Assembly: GCA_963971225.1 (NCBI GenBank)
Contig: OZ020267.1
Span: forward strand, 152,387,920-152,451,919
Length of the DNA: 64,000 nt
DNA from: Melieria omissa
Taxonomy: Eukaryota > Arthropoda > Insecta > Diptera > Ulidiidae
Reading direction: 5' to 3'
Below the pieces are notes generated by a model. It was not told the origin of the DNA, made no database searches, and saw only the letters and a list, made by a program, of their open reading frames with translations. Both the position numbers and the translations under genes were made by a program. Positions 40,483 through 50,899 of the stretch are shown piece after piece (position 1 is the stretch's first letter; every line of letters begins with the position of its first letter).

Positions 40483-40944
40483 CAATGATTAGATGACGCT
40501 AAAGTTGCTAATTTGGTCAATCTAGGCCACAGAGTCGCAAATTCGGTCAATCTAGGACCCAGAGTTGATTAGGGTTCGTACAGCAAATTCTCCATACAAA
40601 AGCCAGGGCAAGGGCTGCTGGTGCGTTCGAAGTTTATTTGCAAAAAAAATAATTGTTTTTTTTTCTTCCATTCTGTAGTACGTTCATAGGAAATTGATTG
40701 CAAAAAACTGTTGTTGCTGAAAAAGTCACAAGCATGTTGCAACGTGTTTTAATATGATTTTACTTCAGTTTTTTCTGACTGCCCTCAAAGCATTTACGTT
40801 TGAATTGCTTGAGTTGGACCTCTGCGTTTGAAAAGAGTTCAACTTGCCATCACTGTTTCTTGCTACACTAGAAACGACATTCTCAATGAGACATGAACTG
40901 AAGGAAAACGCGATCGAATGTCTGCTGACTAGCGCATTTTAGTG
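40483..40944. repeat. Diverged copy of the unit's repeat, left of RE-1
   Basis: This block starts with a decayed terminal motif (CAATGATTAGATGACGC) and runs parallel to 40999-41400 at a spacing of about 484 bp, including the shared phrases GTTGATTAGGGTTCGTACAG and GGCAAGGGCTGCTGGTGCG. It differs by many point changes and lacks the inner segment present in the right copy. It represents an older copy into which the element at 40953-41682 inserted. Confidence 0.65.
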
Positions 40945-40952
40945 CTCATTAG

Positions 40953-41682
40953 CAATGACTACATGACGCGAAACTGAGAGGAGTCACGGTTGCTAATTCG
41001 GTCAAACCAGGCCCCAGAGTCGCAAATTCGGTCAAACCAGGCCCCAGAGTTGATTAGGGTTCGTACAGCAAATTCGCCATACAAAAGTCAGGGCAAGGGC
41101 TGCTGGTGCGTTCGAAGTTTATTTGCAAATGAAATAATTGTTTTTTTTCTCTCTCATTTTGTAGTACGTTTATAGGAAATTGATTGCAAAAAAAATGTTG
41201 TTGCTGAAAAACGTCATAAGTATGTTCCAACTAGTTTTAATATGATTTAACTTCAGTTTTTGCTAATTGCCCTCAAAGCCTTAACGTTTGAATTGCTTGT
41301 GTTGCAGCTCTGCGTTTGAAAAGAGTTCAACTTGCCATCACTGTTTCTTGCTGCACTAGAAACGGCAAACTCAATGAGACATGAACTGAATGAAAAAGCA
41401 ACCGAATATCTGCTGACTTTACCGTCTGAAATCATTTATTTATGCTTTCTGTTGGTACGGGTAACAATCAAAATGACTTCGACCAGTAAAACAAGGTTTT
41501 TCGCAACGTTATTTTTACAGCAAATAAGAAAAGTTATCACTTTAAGATGCAAGCAATTGACTGGTAACCGGTGCTGTGCGAATGCTTGGGTAAAAAAACC
41601 CGTACACTATCGGACGATTGGAAAAAGCAAAAAATGGTCTGAAAATCATTTCCCCGCTCAGTTTCGCGTCACGTAGTCACTG
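40953..41682. mobile_element. 730 bp hAT-like element of the same family (RE-1), inserted in a relative
   Basis: Inverted ends of 31 bp (left CAATGACTACATGACGCGAA, right the complement of CAGTGACTACGTGACGCGAA; 27 of 31 match). The 8 bp CTCATTAG flanks both sides (40945-40952, 41683-41690) and fits the hAT pattern nTnnnnAn. Near the left end a ~31 bp phrase (CGGTCAAACCAGGCCCCAGA) occurs twice in tandem. The right ~340 bp is an inverted counterpart of the 7.1 kb unit's left end (35931-36890). No transposase is encoded. Confidence 0.75.
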
Positions 41683-41910
41683 CTCATTAGCGCTTTTAGT
41701 GTTCATTGCTCAGTAGTCACCAATGATAACATGATGCGAAACTGAGAGCGCTCGACCACAATACATACATACACAATACATACTCCCGAAAACCAGTCAA
41801 AAGTATTTTAATACGTGTTTAACACATTTTATATTCAGCTTTTATTGAATTTTATTCGTGAAATTTGAATGAAATGAGAATTTGATGAAAGCTCCAGAGG
41901 AGTTTTTGCG

Positions 41911-42036
41911 ATAATTGCGACAGCCATATTTTGCTATCCCTTTTTATACGGGTGCGCAATTGTATATATAATATATGTATGAATGATATGCGCACCTGTA
42001 TAAAAAGGGATAGCAAAATATGGCTGTCGCAATTAT
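41911..42036. repeat. 126 bp near-perfect palindrome (snap-back MITE)
   Basis: Two 48 nt arms (41911-41958 and 41989-42036) are complementary at 47 of 48 positions around a 30 nt AT-rich loop. The arms begin ATAATTGCGACAGCC and include GCTATCCCTTTTTATAC. A transcript would fold into a strong miRNA-precursor-like hairpin, but most such structures in insect genomes are MITEs. Confidence 0.75.
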
Positions 42037-42539
42037 AATATAATATAGATATATGCATATATATACATATGTTTTCTGATACGATTTTATAATCGCGAAG
42101 TAGCAGACTATACTTATAAACATAAATTGTTTACTGTCCGACATTTATAAGTTTCTGCTACTTCTGGTTTTTGTGGTCCGTTTAGTCCGTGTTTTTTTCG
42201 AATTGGGGAAACAAACGCATTAAATACATTTTTTTTATTTGTTCCTCTCTGAAATCATTGTTAAAAAAATTGTTAAAATGTTACAAAATCGTTAAAAAAA
42301 AATCGGTAACGCGCCGTATTGCCTCAGTGGTGGTTCGGAAAATGCAAATTAGTTATTATTAGTTTTTACATATGCACAAAGAAATAAGGATTTCTTTTTT
42401 ACATCTTTATAACTCTGCATATTACAACTTTTCCCTAACATTTTCATTTAAATTAAATAATTTTGATCATTTCATATATTTTTTCCTTATTTTACACTGC
42501 TTCGTACAATAAGACTGCGAACATACTTTTTTACAAGTA

Positions 42540-43047
42540 CATACAAATTGCAACCCCGCGTTAGGAACAAATTTGCAAGTCAGCTGCTTGCTACAATACG
42601 AATTGTTCCACAAAGAGAGAAAGCTGGCAGGGTTGACGATTTTCTTTTCAGCTCACACGGATTGTGTTCGTGTGACCAAAAAAAACGACAAAATTTCGTC
42701 AATCCTCTCAGTTTCGCATCATGTTATAATTGGTAGTCACGGGGTTGTCGTCTTGAAAACTCAAATAAAAGCATTTTAAAACACATCTGGACTTGCTTAT
42801 GAAGTTTTTCGGTAACAATGTATTTTTGGCAACAGTTTTCTATAAATAAACTGCAACATAAAACAAAAAAAGCAATTTAAAGCACATTATTTTCTTAACG
42901 AATAAACATCGAGCGCACCATGGCGAATTTGTTTTACGAACCCTAACCAACTCTGGAGCCTGGTTAGACCGAATTTGCGACTCTGGGGCCCGGTTTGACC
43001 GAATTAGCAACCGGCACCCCTCTCAGTTTCGCTTCACATAGTCACTG
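42540..43047. repeat. Inverted copy of the repeat forming the right end of the 7.1 kb unit
   Basis: Read on the minus strand, 43047-42918 gives the terminal motif, then CGGTTGCTAATTCGGTCAAA and the GGCCCCAGAGT phrase twice, then GGTTAGGGTTCGTA: the same order as at 40953-41060. A further inverted terminal motif occurs at 42703-42735 (CTCTCAGTTTCGCATCATGT). The block is therefore a relative of RE-1 in opposite orientation and supplies the right boundary of the large unit. Confidence 0.65.
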
Positions 43048-43157
43048 CCATCAGCTGATGAGGTAAACCATAAAACAACAATATTTTTGTATCATGAGGC
43101 ATGAGGTAAAACACTTTTGTCCAGAAAGAGGAGCACCGCAATTTCAATTAACCTGCC

Positions 43158-46100
43158 ATGACAAATAAAAATATTGCCAAGTATTTTTTACTATTGGAAA
43201 CGCTCCAACTCAAAGATACCGATTGTAAGTAAATAACGAAATATTCATAAATGTTTTGTTAACGAATGGCAATTACAGGTGCTGAAGGAAATGGACAGCA
43301 ACCGGCTTGCGGCGCGCAGCGTCTGCAGCGCAACGTTGACGTATTACAGAGGTTTGTAAGGCAAGACCCAGCGGCGACTTTAAATGATACTATAACCACT
43401 TTGGGCGTTACACATTTGGAGACTATGCCGACTCCGAGTGTAGTTGTTGATGTTGAGACGCAATACGCCATCTACCTGCAGTACGTGCTGTTGGGAATTG
43501 TTAACCACACCAACTTCAACAGTGATGCGAAGGAAGACTTGATATCGTCACGACACATAAACCTCTGTATTGAGTGCGTGCAAGAGCTGGATACGTTTGC
43601 GCTTCTCCACCAACTGGACACGAGCTTTCGGCAAGCGAGTGTTTTTGCCGGTGGCGGTGTTGCAGAACTCAAACCAACAAACTATGCAATGCTTGCTGTG
43701 TCCGTTGAAGTTTTCGATCGCTTGCTGAAAGTGAAACAGTTTCATCTGGCCAACGCCATGGAGTTGGTGCTGCGTGACTATATGGCGGCCATATTTACCC
43801 TGTTAATGAGTAATACTAAGCAGCTGTGGCCGCAAAATGAGGCCGCCGCAAAGGAATTGCGCGACAAGTTAAACTTCGTTTGGCTAGAAATAAGCAAAGT
43901 GGAATTTTTTCGCAATATAATGCTTCTGAAGAGTGTGCCGCAGTTGAGTTCTGCAACGCAGAGTCTGCTGCATCAGCAATTGTTGCAGAAGCTGTTGTCT
44001 AGGGACGGCTTCACAACGCTGGTGGCTACGCTGCTGAGGGCGCAGAGTTCAAGGGGAGCGCTCGGCGATAAACAAACGTACGAAGTTATCGCCAACATTG
44101 TAGCTTTCTGCGGCCATTCGCAGCGCGCCCAACAGACATTGGTGCGGCAGATATTCAAATTTCTGCAACTATGCCTGCTGAACGAAGCTATGCTGGATAG
44201 TATGGGGGCGGGGCTGCTGTCGCTGCGGCGTCTTTACGACCTGAATGTGGACAACAGGAAATTGATAGTCGAATTGCTGCATGATGTACTGGCAAAGCTG
44301 AGCCAACCCTCTGACCTGTTGAGTGGACTCATACTGATGGAGCACCAGGACTTTGCACAGCTCATTGCACTTCTGTATCACTTGTTCTGCACATCGACGG
44401 TGGAGTGTCTGCCCAGTGAGTTGCTGACCGTGCACCTTCCGTTGCTGCTGCAGCTGTATCATCATATGCCAGAGGCCTTCGTGCAGCGGCGACAGGTGGC
44501 AAACCTGATTGTGCGCTGTTTGAATAATCGAGACACAAAGGAATTAGAGGATATCATAAGAAAACTGTACACGCTGCAGTTCGATGCGGACTGGCAGCAG
44601 CTGCATCCGCGCGTGCTGATCTTTCCCAACACGGAGCAGACGCAATTGACGGTGAAAATCGGCTGCTCAGCGGCGAAGCAGGACTTTGGCGCCTCCCTGG
44701 CATTGCCAGAGCTACTAATGAGCGCCGATCACCACGCGCTGACTTATCGCGTATTCATGGCGCTGCTGCAACTGATGGCCACCCAGCTCGATGACATCTC
44801 GGCAGCGCAGGATGAACAGAAAATGGCGCTGCTACAAACAGAGGAAGAGCTCATCATGTTTCTCAATTCAAAGTATCCGGTGAAAGTGGAGATCTTGCTG
44901 TCGCTCAACACGCTCATTTCATATGCGCCCTTAAAGTCACAGATTAGCGAAAACTCACACGAATTTCTGCAATTCCTGCGACAGTTGATCGAAAAGCGTC
45001 TTACGGCCAGTACACCACACACCGAGGCCGCTGATCAAACGCTGCTCATATTGCTCACCCTAATGCAGGAGCTGCTGGAGCAGTCAAACTGGCCCGAAAA
45101 GTATCGGGATTTTCGGACTGTGCTGCAACAGTTGCAGTTACTAACGCCCAATCAGCTCGTACAACAGCGCATCAGCAGCCTGCAGTCGCTGCTGAGTGGT
45201 GAGTTTAAGGCCACTGTCGACGGACAGGACAGCGCCTTCAACACGGCACGCACGCTCATCGAGTCACAGCAGCCACATCTGCAGGTCTATGGCATACAGA
45301 TGCTTCTTGATTTGATACGGCGGCGCGATGCGGTAACGCTCGCCAGCACACATGTGCTGATCGCGCTGGCGTTGACTACACTCAAGGACTCGGAGTCGTA
45401 CACATTTCTGAATTGTGTGCGTCTGTTTGTGGCGCTGGTGCATGTGGCGGAGGCAGAGGTGCTGGAGATTCTGTCGGATGAGTATGCAAACGAGCAGGCG
45501 GGCACAGACTATCGGCTCGTGGTGGGCGAGGCCATCCTAAAAGTCAGCCAGGAACTGGGTAAATATAAGGGCTGTTCGGGTTACTAATATTGTGATTATT
45601 ATTTTTGTTTAAAGTTTATTGGAATCTAAGTTAATGTGCTGAAGAAGCCCTTTTAACATGAATTTCCACATTCCTATAGAAAATTAAGAAACGCCTATCT
45701 GGCGTTTGTTATTACGGCACTCAATTGACAGTTGTCAAGGATGACCTTCGTACATAAATTGCCATGGATTCTTGAATTAGCAAAGCAGTTTAATTAGGAA
45801 ATTTTAAAATTTATTTCACATTCAAAAATACATTGTTACACTGATTGCGTATGACTAAGAAAATACTTGGCAGTTCAAAGTTTTTAATTTTTTTCTCATT
45901 TCCAATTAACTACATTTCCATTCGCACACCAAATGACTAATTAACGTTTTTGTAGCTAAGCACTTAAAAGCTGCACATCTTTTCACATCCAGACGTTACT
46001 CATAAATTCTTACGGCTACATGTGTGTACGCATGCATGACTTCATCGGATGCATGTATGAAGATTTGTGTATGAAGTTTAAGCTTTGCATTCCACTTGTG

Positions 46101-46747
46101 ATGAAGCAGTGACAATAATAGCGGTCAGGACTCTATCTGCATTTTCACAATCCGACTCTTGCTCTCGATTTTTTTTTATAACAAATAACTTGGACGCTTC
46201 TAAAGTGCTTAATTTTGTGTTTCTCGCCAGGTCCATTGAGCTATAAGTACAAAGATGTGCTGCTGAACTGCTACATGCACGGCGCATGCTCGCCGTGCAA
46301 CGAATTTCGCATGTCGGCCTTTGCGAACCTGGCACAAATGGTGCGCACACTGTCTTATCAGGTCCAGCACTTCTTCCAGGAGGTATTTATTTGCAGCTTG
46401 TAACTTTATTTATAGCTTTATTAATTGCTTACACTCGCTTTTAGCTGCTCCACTTGATTGACTGTGAGCTCAGCACCGGACAGTATTTGCCCGCGAAGCG
46501 CGCCGCTCTACTTGTCCTGAGCGAGTTGCTAGAAGGCATGGACAATTTGACCGATTTCGCGGAAATGCTGCTGCCTATTTATCGGCTCTTAAAAGTGATC
46601 GAGGCAAATGAAGCTTGTGATGAGAAAATGCGCCTGCACGCGGCCAACGGCTTGCGGGCACTGGCGCACAAATGTAAAAAGCTGTTAGTGCCCGAGCAAT
46701 CATCGCAGCTGCAGAAGGAAATTCGCATCTTTGGCATTAATGAGTAG
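43158..46747 (+). CDS. Tango6: Tango6 / TMCO7 homologue (transport and Golgi organization 6)
   Basis: Four coding exons, 43158-43224, 43279-45558, 46231-46382 and 46445-46747, give 933 residues. The first encodes only MTNKNIAKYFLLLETLQLKD and is joined in phase 1; the big exon starts at 43279 after ATTACAG. The body is a helical, leucine-rich HEAT-repeat-like scaffold. The C terminus carries the two conserved RTP1 segments of the family: around SYTFLNCVRLFVALVHVAE, and LNCYMHGACSPCNEFRMSAF followed by ALLVLSELLEGM. TANGO6 was found in a Drosophila RNAi screen for secretion and Golgi morphology; the yeast relative RTP1 helps RNA polymerase II assembly. Human TANGO6 is somewhat longer (~1,094). 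No membrane helix is obvious. AATAAA follows 42 bp after the stop. Family firm; role by homology only. Confidence 0.9.
45559..46230 (+). other. Tango6 intron 3
   Basis: A 672 bp intron (CTGG|GTAAAT ... CTCGCCAG|GTCC) joining the RTP1_C1-like and RTP1_C2-like parts in phase 1. AT-rich, no repeat ends or nested features recognised. Confidence 0.7.
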
Positions 46748-46788
46748 TCGCCGCGCAATGCGAGCGGCGGTAAAAAGCACATACTAGA

Positions 46789-46794
46789 AATAAA
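46789..46794 (+). terminator. Poly(A) signal of Tango6
   Basis: AATAAA 42 bp after the Tango6 stop. The opposing L2HGDH transcript has its own AATAAA on the minus strand at 46833-46828, so both 3' ends should fall within the same ~40 bp. Confidence 0.7.
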
Positions 46795-46827
46795 TTAACA
46801 AGTGGTCTAAAAACAACAAAAAATTGC

Positions 46828-46833
46828 TTTATT
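46828..46833 (-). terminator. Probable poly(A) signal of L2HGDH
   Basis: Minus-strand AATAAA (TTTATT on plus) about 285 bp past the L2HGDH stop, directly facing the Tango6 signal. Confidence 0.5.
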
Positions 46834-47116
46834 GTCTTATGGTTTATGCACTGGTGCCGGTGCCTGTGGGCCAAATACAGTTCGCTGTATGTTGGTCACG
46901 CGGAGAAGCAGCCAGCAAATGCATTTCTTTGGAGTGAAGCATGAATTATGAGCAACAAGATGAAAACAAAAATACAAAATGTACAATATATAAGTAAAGT
47001 GCAACATGTACTTACGTACATACATATGTATGTGTGTATAAAACTAATCAACTACGTACAGAAACTTTGGTCGTAGCGCTGTCTCTCGATTTAATGCGCT
47101 CTGCCATGTGGTGCCT

Positions 47117-48830
47117 TCAGAGACAGAATTCGCTCTCGATTTTGTCGGCTATCATCTTGGCAATGGCCAGGCTGCTGGTGGCACCTGGCGATGGCGCGTT
47201 ACGGCAATGCAGCACATACGATGCCATTCCGCTATTCTTGTCTCCGCGATCGAAAACAAAATCATCTACCAGGTTGCCCTGCGGATCGAGTGCCTGAGCA
47301 CGTACTCCGGCTGGGCCGCGCCTAATGTCGTACTCCGTGATATCGGGTATGAACTTCTGCAGCGATTTCACTTGTTTGTTTATGAACACCGAGCGCATCA
47401 TCTCGCCCATGCCGAACTTGAAGAACTTGGTGGCCATTTTCACGAAACCCGGGTAGAGTAGTGCATCGAACAGCTCACAAAGATTTATGTCCACGTATCT
47501 GTCAGTCGAGTGAGCAAAGATAGATTAGTCTTTAAGCCGCCGAGCACGTAGTTAATGCTTGTGTCAATGTTAGCAGCATATTTGCAATCGTTATCATATA
47601 TCAAATATTTAGTTTCCAACGTAAAGTGGAAACCTCAACAGTGGTTGCTGCCAATGCAACAATAATTCATAAACACATAGCAGAACTTACCTGTAGCCCT
47701 CTCGCTTAAAGGCCAGCACCGCATTCGGTCCCAGCCAGATGGAGCCGTCCATGCGCGGTGTAAAGTGAACTCCAAGGAAGGGGAAGCGTGGATCCGGCAC
47801 CGGATAAATGTTGCCGCGCACCATGTGGGCCTTCTCCGGTGCTAGTAGCAGGTATTCGCCGCGGAACGGTATGATGCGGGGATGGCGCGAGCAGCCGGTT
47901 AGCTCTGCCAGCTTATCGGACTGCAGGCCAGCGCATGTCAGTACGTAGCGCGTGCGAATATTCTGATACGGACGAGCGCCGCGTATGGTTACCGGATAAG
48001 CGTCAGCATCGCAGTCCTTCGTGTTCAGAAATTTGGACACCTGCAAAGGAAGGCAAAAAATCGCTCGTTGTTTATAATGCCTCGAGCGCTGAAGCCTTGG
48101 GAACGCACCTTAAAATTAAGGAACACCCGGCCGCCGGCTTGTTTAAAGTCGTGCGCGTACGATTGAGTGACCATTGCAAAGTCCACGATACCCGTGTGTG
48201 GACTGTGCAATGCCTTCAAGCCACAGCAATACGGCTCAATTTGCTCGATTTCGTCTTCATCGATGAGCCGCAGGTCGGGCACCTGGTTCTGTTTGCCACG
48301 TTCGTACAAGTCCATTAGACGTGCCACCTCCACTTCGTCCGTTGCCACAATCAGCTTGCCGACTTTCTTGTACGGTAGATTCTTCTCGTCCAAATAATCG
48401 TACATCAGGTGCAATCCTTCTACGCACAGTTTCGCCTTCAGCGAGCCTGGCTTGTAGTAGATACCAGCATGTATAACGCCAGAGTTGTGGCCACTCTGGT
48501 GCACGGCCAGCCTGTGCTCCTTTTCGCACAACGCCACGCGCAACTTGGGGTTCCGAAGCTTAATTTCACGTGCTGACGCCATACCCACAATGCCACCGCC
48601 CACGACCACCAAATCGAAATCACTGTTTGTACCACACAAAAACGTGCAAATCCATTATGAAATTGTGTAATTGAAAAGTGCTCCAATTGACTCGATTACC
48701 TATTTTTGCCGCCATGCTGCCACCGCCGCTGCGTGCTCGTCACACCCACCGCCGTTGTTGCCGTGGCCACTGCACCCAATTTTCGCCTCAGCAGCAACGA
48801 CGCATTCACACTTTTCATTAGTTGTGCCAT
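47117..48830 (-). CDS. L2HGDH: L-2-hydroxyglutarate dehydrogenase, mitochondrial
   Basis: Four coding exons, 48830-48700, 48622-48109, 48040-47691 and 47498-47117, give 458 residues (human about 463). The first ~40 residues ([19 protein letters not shown] ... QRRWQ) are rich in R, S, A and lack acids, a mitochondrial presequence. The FAD dinucleotide-binding motif [15 protein letters not shown] follows at residues 47-61, then [16 protein letters not shown], a signature of the L2HGDH/LhgO family of the DAO superfamily. The C-terminal half includes [11 protein letters not shown] and the [17 protein letters not shown] segment. The enzyme oxidises L-2-hydroxyglutarate, a side product of malate dehydrogenase, back to 2-oxoglutarate in mitochondria and so protects 2-oxoglutarate-dependent dioxygenases. 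Splice phases agree throughout. High confidence. Confidence 0.95.
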
Positions 48831-49796
48831 TGCTCTCGCCAGTTATAACATTTACTTTCAATCTGTTGCATCTACCAATAATCCAGCGAGACCTTGTCTG
48901 ACCTTGTTGGCGACGGCGCGTTAGTTTTATGACAAGCCGTAAAAATAACTGCGAACCCGCTGCGTAGCCGTGCTGGATGGGCTACCAGTGATTACGAACC
49001 AAGTGCGAAAAAACAATAAAATTTGTTGGTGGAAATATACACACAGAACTTCCAAAATTTTATTGATAACACGGGATCGTGTCAGCTGTTCGCTGAACTG
49101 ATGGCGTTGCCAAGCACATTAGTCACGTGTCTGAATTTTCAACTGCGTATGAAAACAAAATATTTGATATCCAACTTTTCGGTCGTGGCTTATTTTTTTT
49201 TTGTGGTTTTAACGTTACTCCGTAGGCTTTTCCCTGTAGAAAAGGTCTTGGCTTATTTTTCCAAATAATAATAATAATATGTTATATTAAAAGAGGTGCC
49301 TGTGTTAATTGGTTGCAAATTATCCATGTTGGATTTTTTTCGATACATGTACATTTGTTCCCAGCTATGTCGACTTTTTAACTCAGGAAATTCTCATTTC
49401 TCCGATTATATTTGCTTTACACAAATATTTTTTTGGTGAGCAATCAGTCTTCCATCGTGGCATTTATCAATGTATTTTTACTGTACCCTAAAAATAAATA
49501 TGCAGCCGTTACAAAACAAACTTTATATTAACTATACAAATGCAACACCAAATTGCAAAACCCACAGCTGTTGGAAAAAAAAGCAAAACGCGAGAAAAAA
49601 TTGTTTAACAAAAGAAATCAAGAAACGGATTCAACGGGTTAAGCTTAATAAAAAGTGGCGTGAGATGGACATAAATGAAATACTTAATTTTCTCCAAAGA
49701 GCTCCCGAGGAAAACCCGTTTTTTGTAGCTGTGTTTTGTAATAACTTATTACTACTAATAAGTATTGCATGATACAACTAACAAGGTAGAATAATA
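48831..49796. other. L2HGDH promoter side, no further gene
   Basis: Noncoding DNA upstream of the L2HGDH start. One open frame at 49470-49772 (100 codons, lysine-rich, containing KEIKKRIQRVKLNKKW) has no recognised family, splice context or promoter and is probably chance or an eroded element. No repeat boundaries seen. Confidence 0.4.
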
Positions 49797-50330
49797 GGCC
49801 AGTTACCCGAGACGTAACTTGTCAGCTGACACGGCCTGTCATACCCGAAAGCTATACAACTGATAGACGTAGAACGTAAACTTAGACTTAACCGTTAATT
49901 TAGAAATCTGTTTCGTTTTGGTTTCCGTTTACGTTTACGGTTTACGTTTACGGTTTACGTTTACGGTTACGTTTATGGTTTCGCTCAGGAAAATGCTACC
50001 ACTTTGCTCTGAATGAATTGGAAAATTAAAAAAATTACCAGATTATTTTAAATATACCTAATTGAACGAAATTCGTATTATTTTTATAAATATATTACAT
50101 ACATACATTCAAGAATATTAAGTGAAAATATGCTGAAAAAACATTTAATTTGTGTGTGCATGAGGTGGACAAAAGTTGAGTGGCAATACTCTATCTCCAT
50201 CCTCAAAGAAAATCAGCTGACTTCTTACGTCAAGCTAACGTTTATGGAAACTAAGATTAGGATACTCGCTTCAATTTTCTAAGTTTACGGGTACGGTTAA
50301 TTTAAGTTTAAGTTCTACGTCTCGGCTATC
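49797..50330. mobile_element. Inverted-repeat element with TTTACG-rich subterminal array
   Basis: Inverted arms at about 49866-49906 (GACGTAGAACGTAAACTTAG) and 50276-50321 (complement of GACGTAGAACTTAAACTTAA) pair over some 40 bp with mismatches; CCGAGACGTA also occurs near both outer edges (about 49808 and 50325). The exact ends and target duplication are unclear, so the coordinates are approximate. Non-coding. Confidence 0.5.
49921..49982. repeat. Short tandem array of TTTACG(G) units
   Basis: The phrase GTTTACGTTTACG is repeated about four times (for example TTTACGTTTACGGTTTACG) inside the inverted-repeat element. Such subterminal arrays can serve as transposase-binding sites. It is not a canonical insect telomere repeat (TTAGG). 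Confidence 0.65.
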
Positions 50331-50740
50331 TGTCCAATAAGTATGGAGAAGCAGGAAAATTGGCGAACGATAAATGAGAGTTCTCGTAAAATGCTCTCAT
50401 TGAACAGGGCGGTTTGGTGCAGTTTAAAATTGAATCGAAGATAAGGTATCAAAAACTTAATTTTTGAAACCGAAAATTTCCTTACAAATAAAAGCATATT
50501 CCAGTTTTTATATTAACTTTTGTTTTAAATAGAACATATTGTTTTATTTTCCTATATTATTTTGAATGTTAATGAAAAGGCTGCAAAAAAATATAACGAA
50601 TTCCTACTAGCAACATGCAGACAGATGAGACGCGAATTCTAGCTATCATTGAAATTTGCGTCCAGTTGGCGTACGTAAATAAAAAATTTTGGAGAAGGCT
50701 TTTTGTACCTTGTTTACCTTGTTAACTGTACCATGCAAGA

Positions 50741-50899
50741 CAGGCGCGGATTCAGAAAAATATTTCGGGGGTGTTTCAAAAAGTAATTCTTTAATAATTG
50801 TAAAATGTCTGCTAATTTGTATGTAGTTTTATAGGCGACCGAAATATTTCGGGGGGGGTGGGTTTCAACCCCCAAAACACCCTCCTGGATCTGCCACTG
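50741..50899. mobile_element. 159 bp hAT-type MITE
   Basis: Left end CAGGCGCGGATTCAG and right end, read on the other strand, CAGTGGCAGATCCAG; the 8 bp ATGCAAGA flanks both sides (50733-50740, 50900-50907). The CAGTGGCGGATCCAG-like terminus is common in insect hAT MITEs as I know them. The interior has G/C runs (a run of eight G) and no coding capacity. Confidence 0.75.

Larger units (their letters stand above)
35931..43047. mobile_element. 7.1 kb inverted-repeat-bounded unit containing a THAP gene
   Basis: The outer ends are inverted repeats of about 31 bp: left begins CAGTTACTATGTGACGCGAA and right is the complement of CAGTGACTATGTGAAGCGAA; 28 of 31 bases agree. The repeat CCATCAG directly flanks both (35924-35930 and 43048-43054), as a target duplication would. 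Inside are an intact two-exon THAP-domain gene, a TAT-flanked element, a mariner relic with a Harbinger-type insertion, at least three diverged blocks related to the unit's own ends, and a 126 bp perfect-looking palindrome. The terminal motif TGACGCGAAACTGAGAG and variants occurs about seven times. It may be one large transposon or a cluster built by repeated insertion of a short element into itself; the 7 bp rather than 8 bp duplication leaves this open. Confidence 0.55.

Noticed and set aside
35931..43047. Calling the 7.1 kb unit a P element outright
   Set aside because: The 31 bp ends and THAP domain invite it, but the motif of a related copy has an 8 bp duplication of hAT type, the outer duplication is 7 bp, and no P-type transposase catalytic domain is present.
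49470..49772. 100-codon open frame upstream of the THAP/ZAD gene
   Set aside because: Lysine- and asparagine-rich, no family recognised, no promoter or poly(A) context; probably chance or an eroded element.
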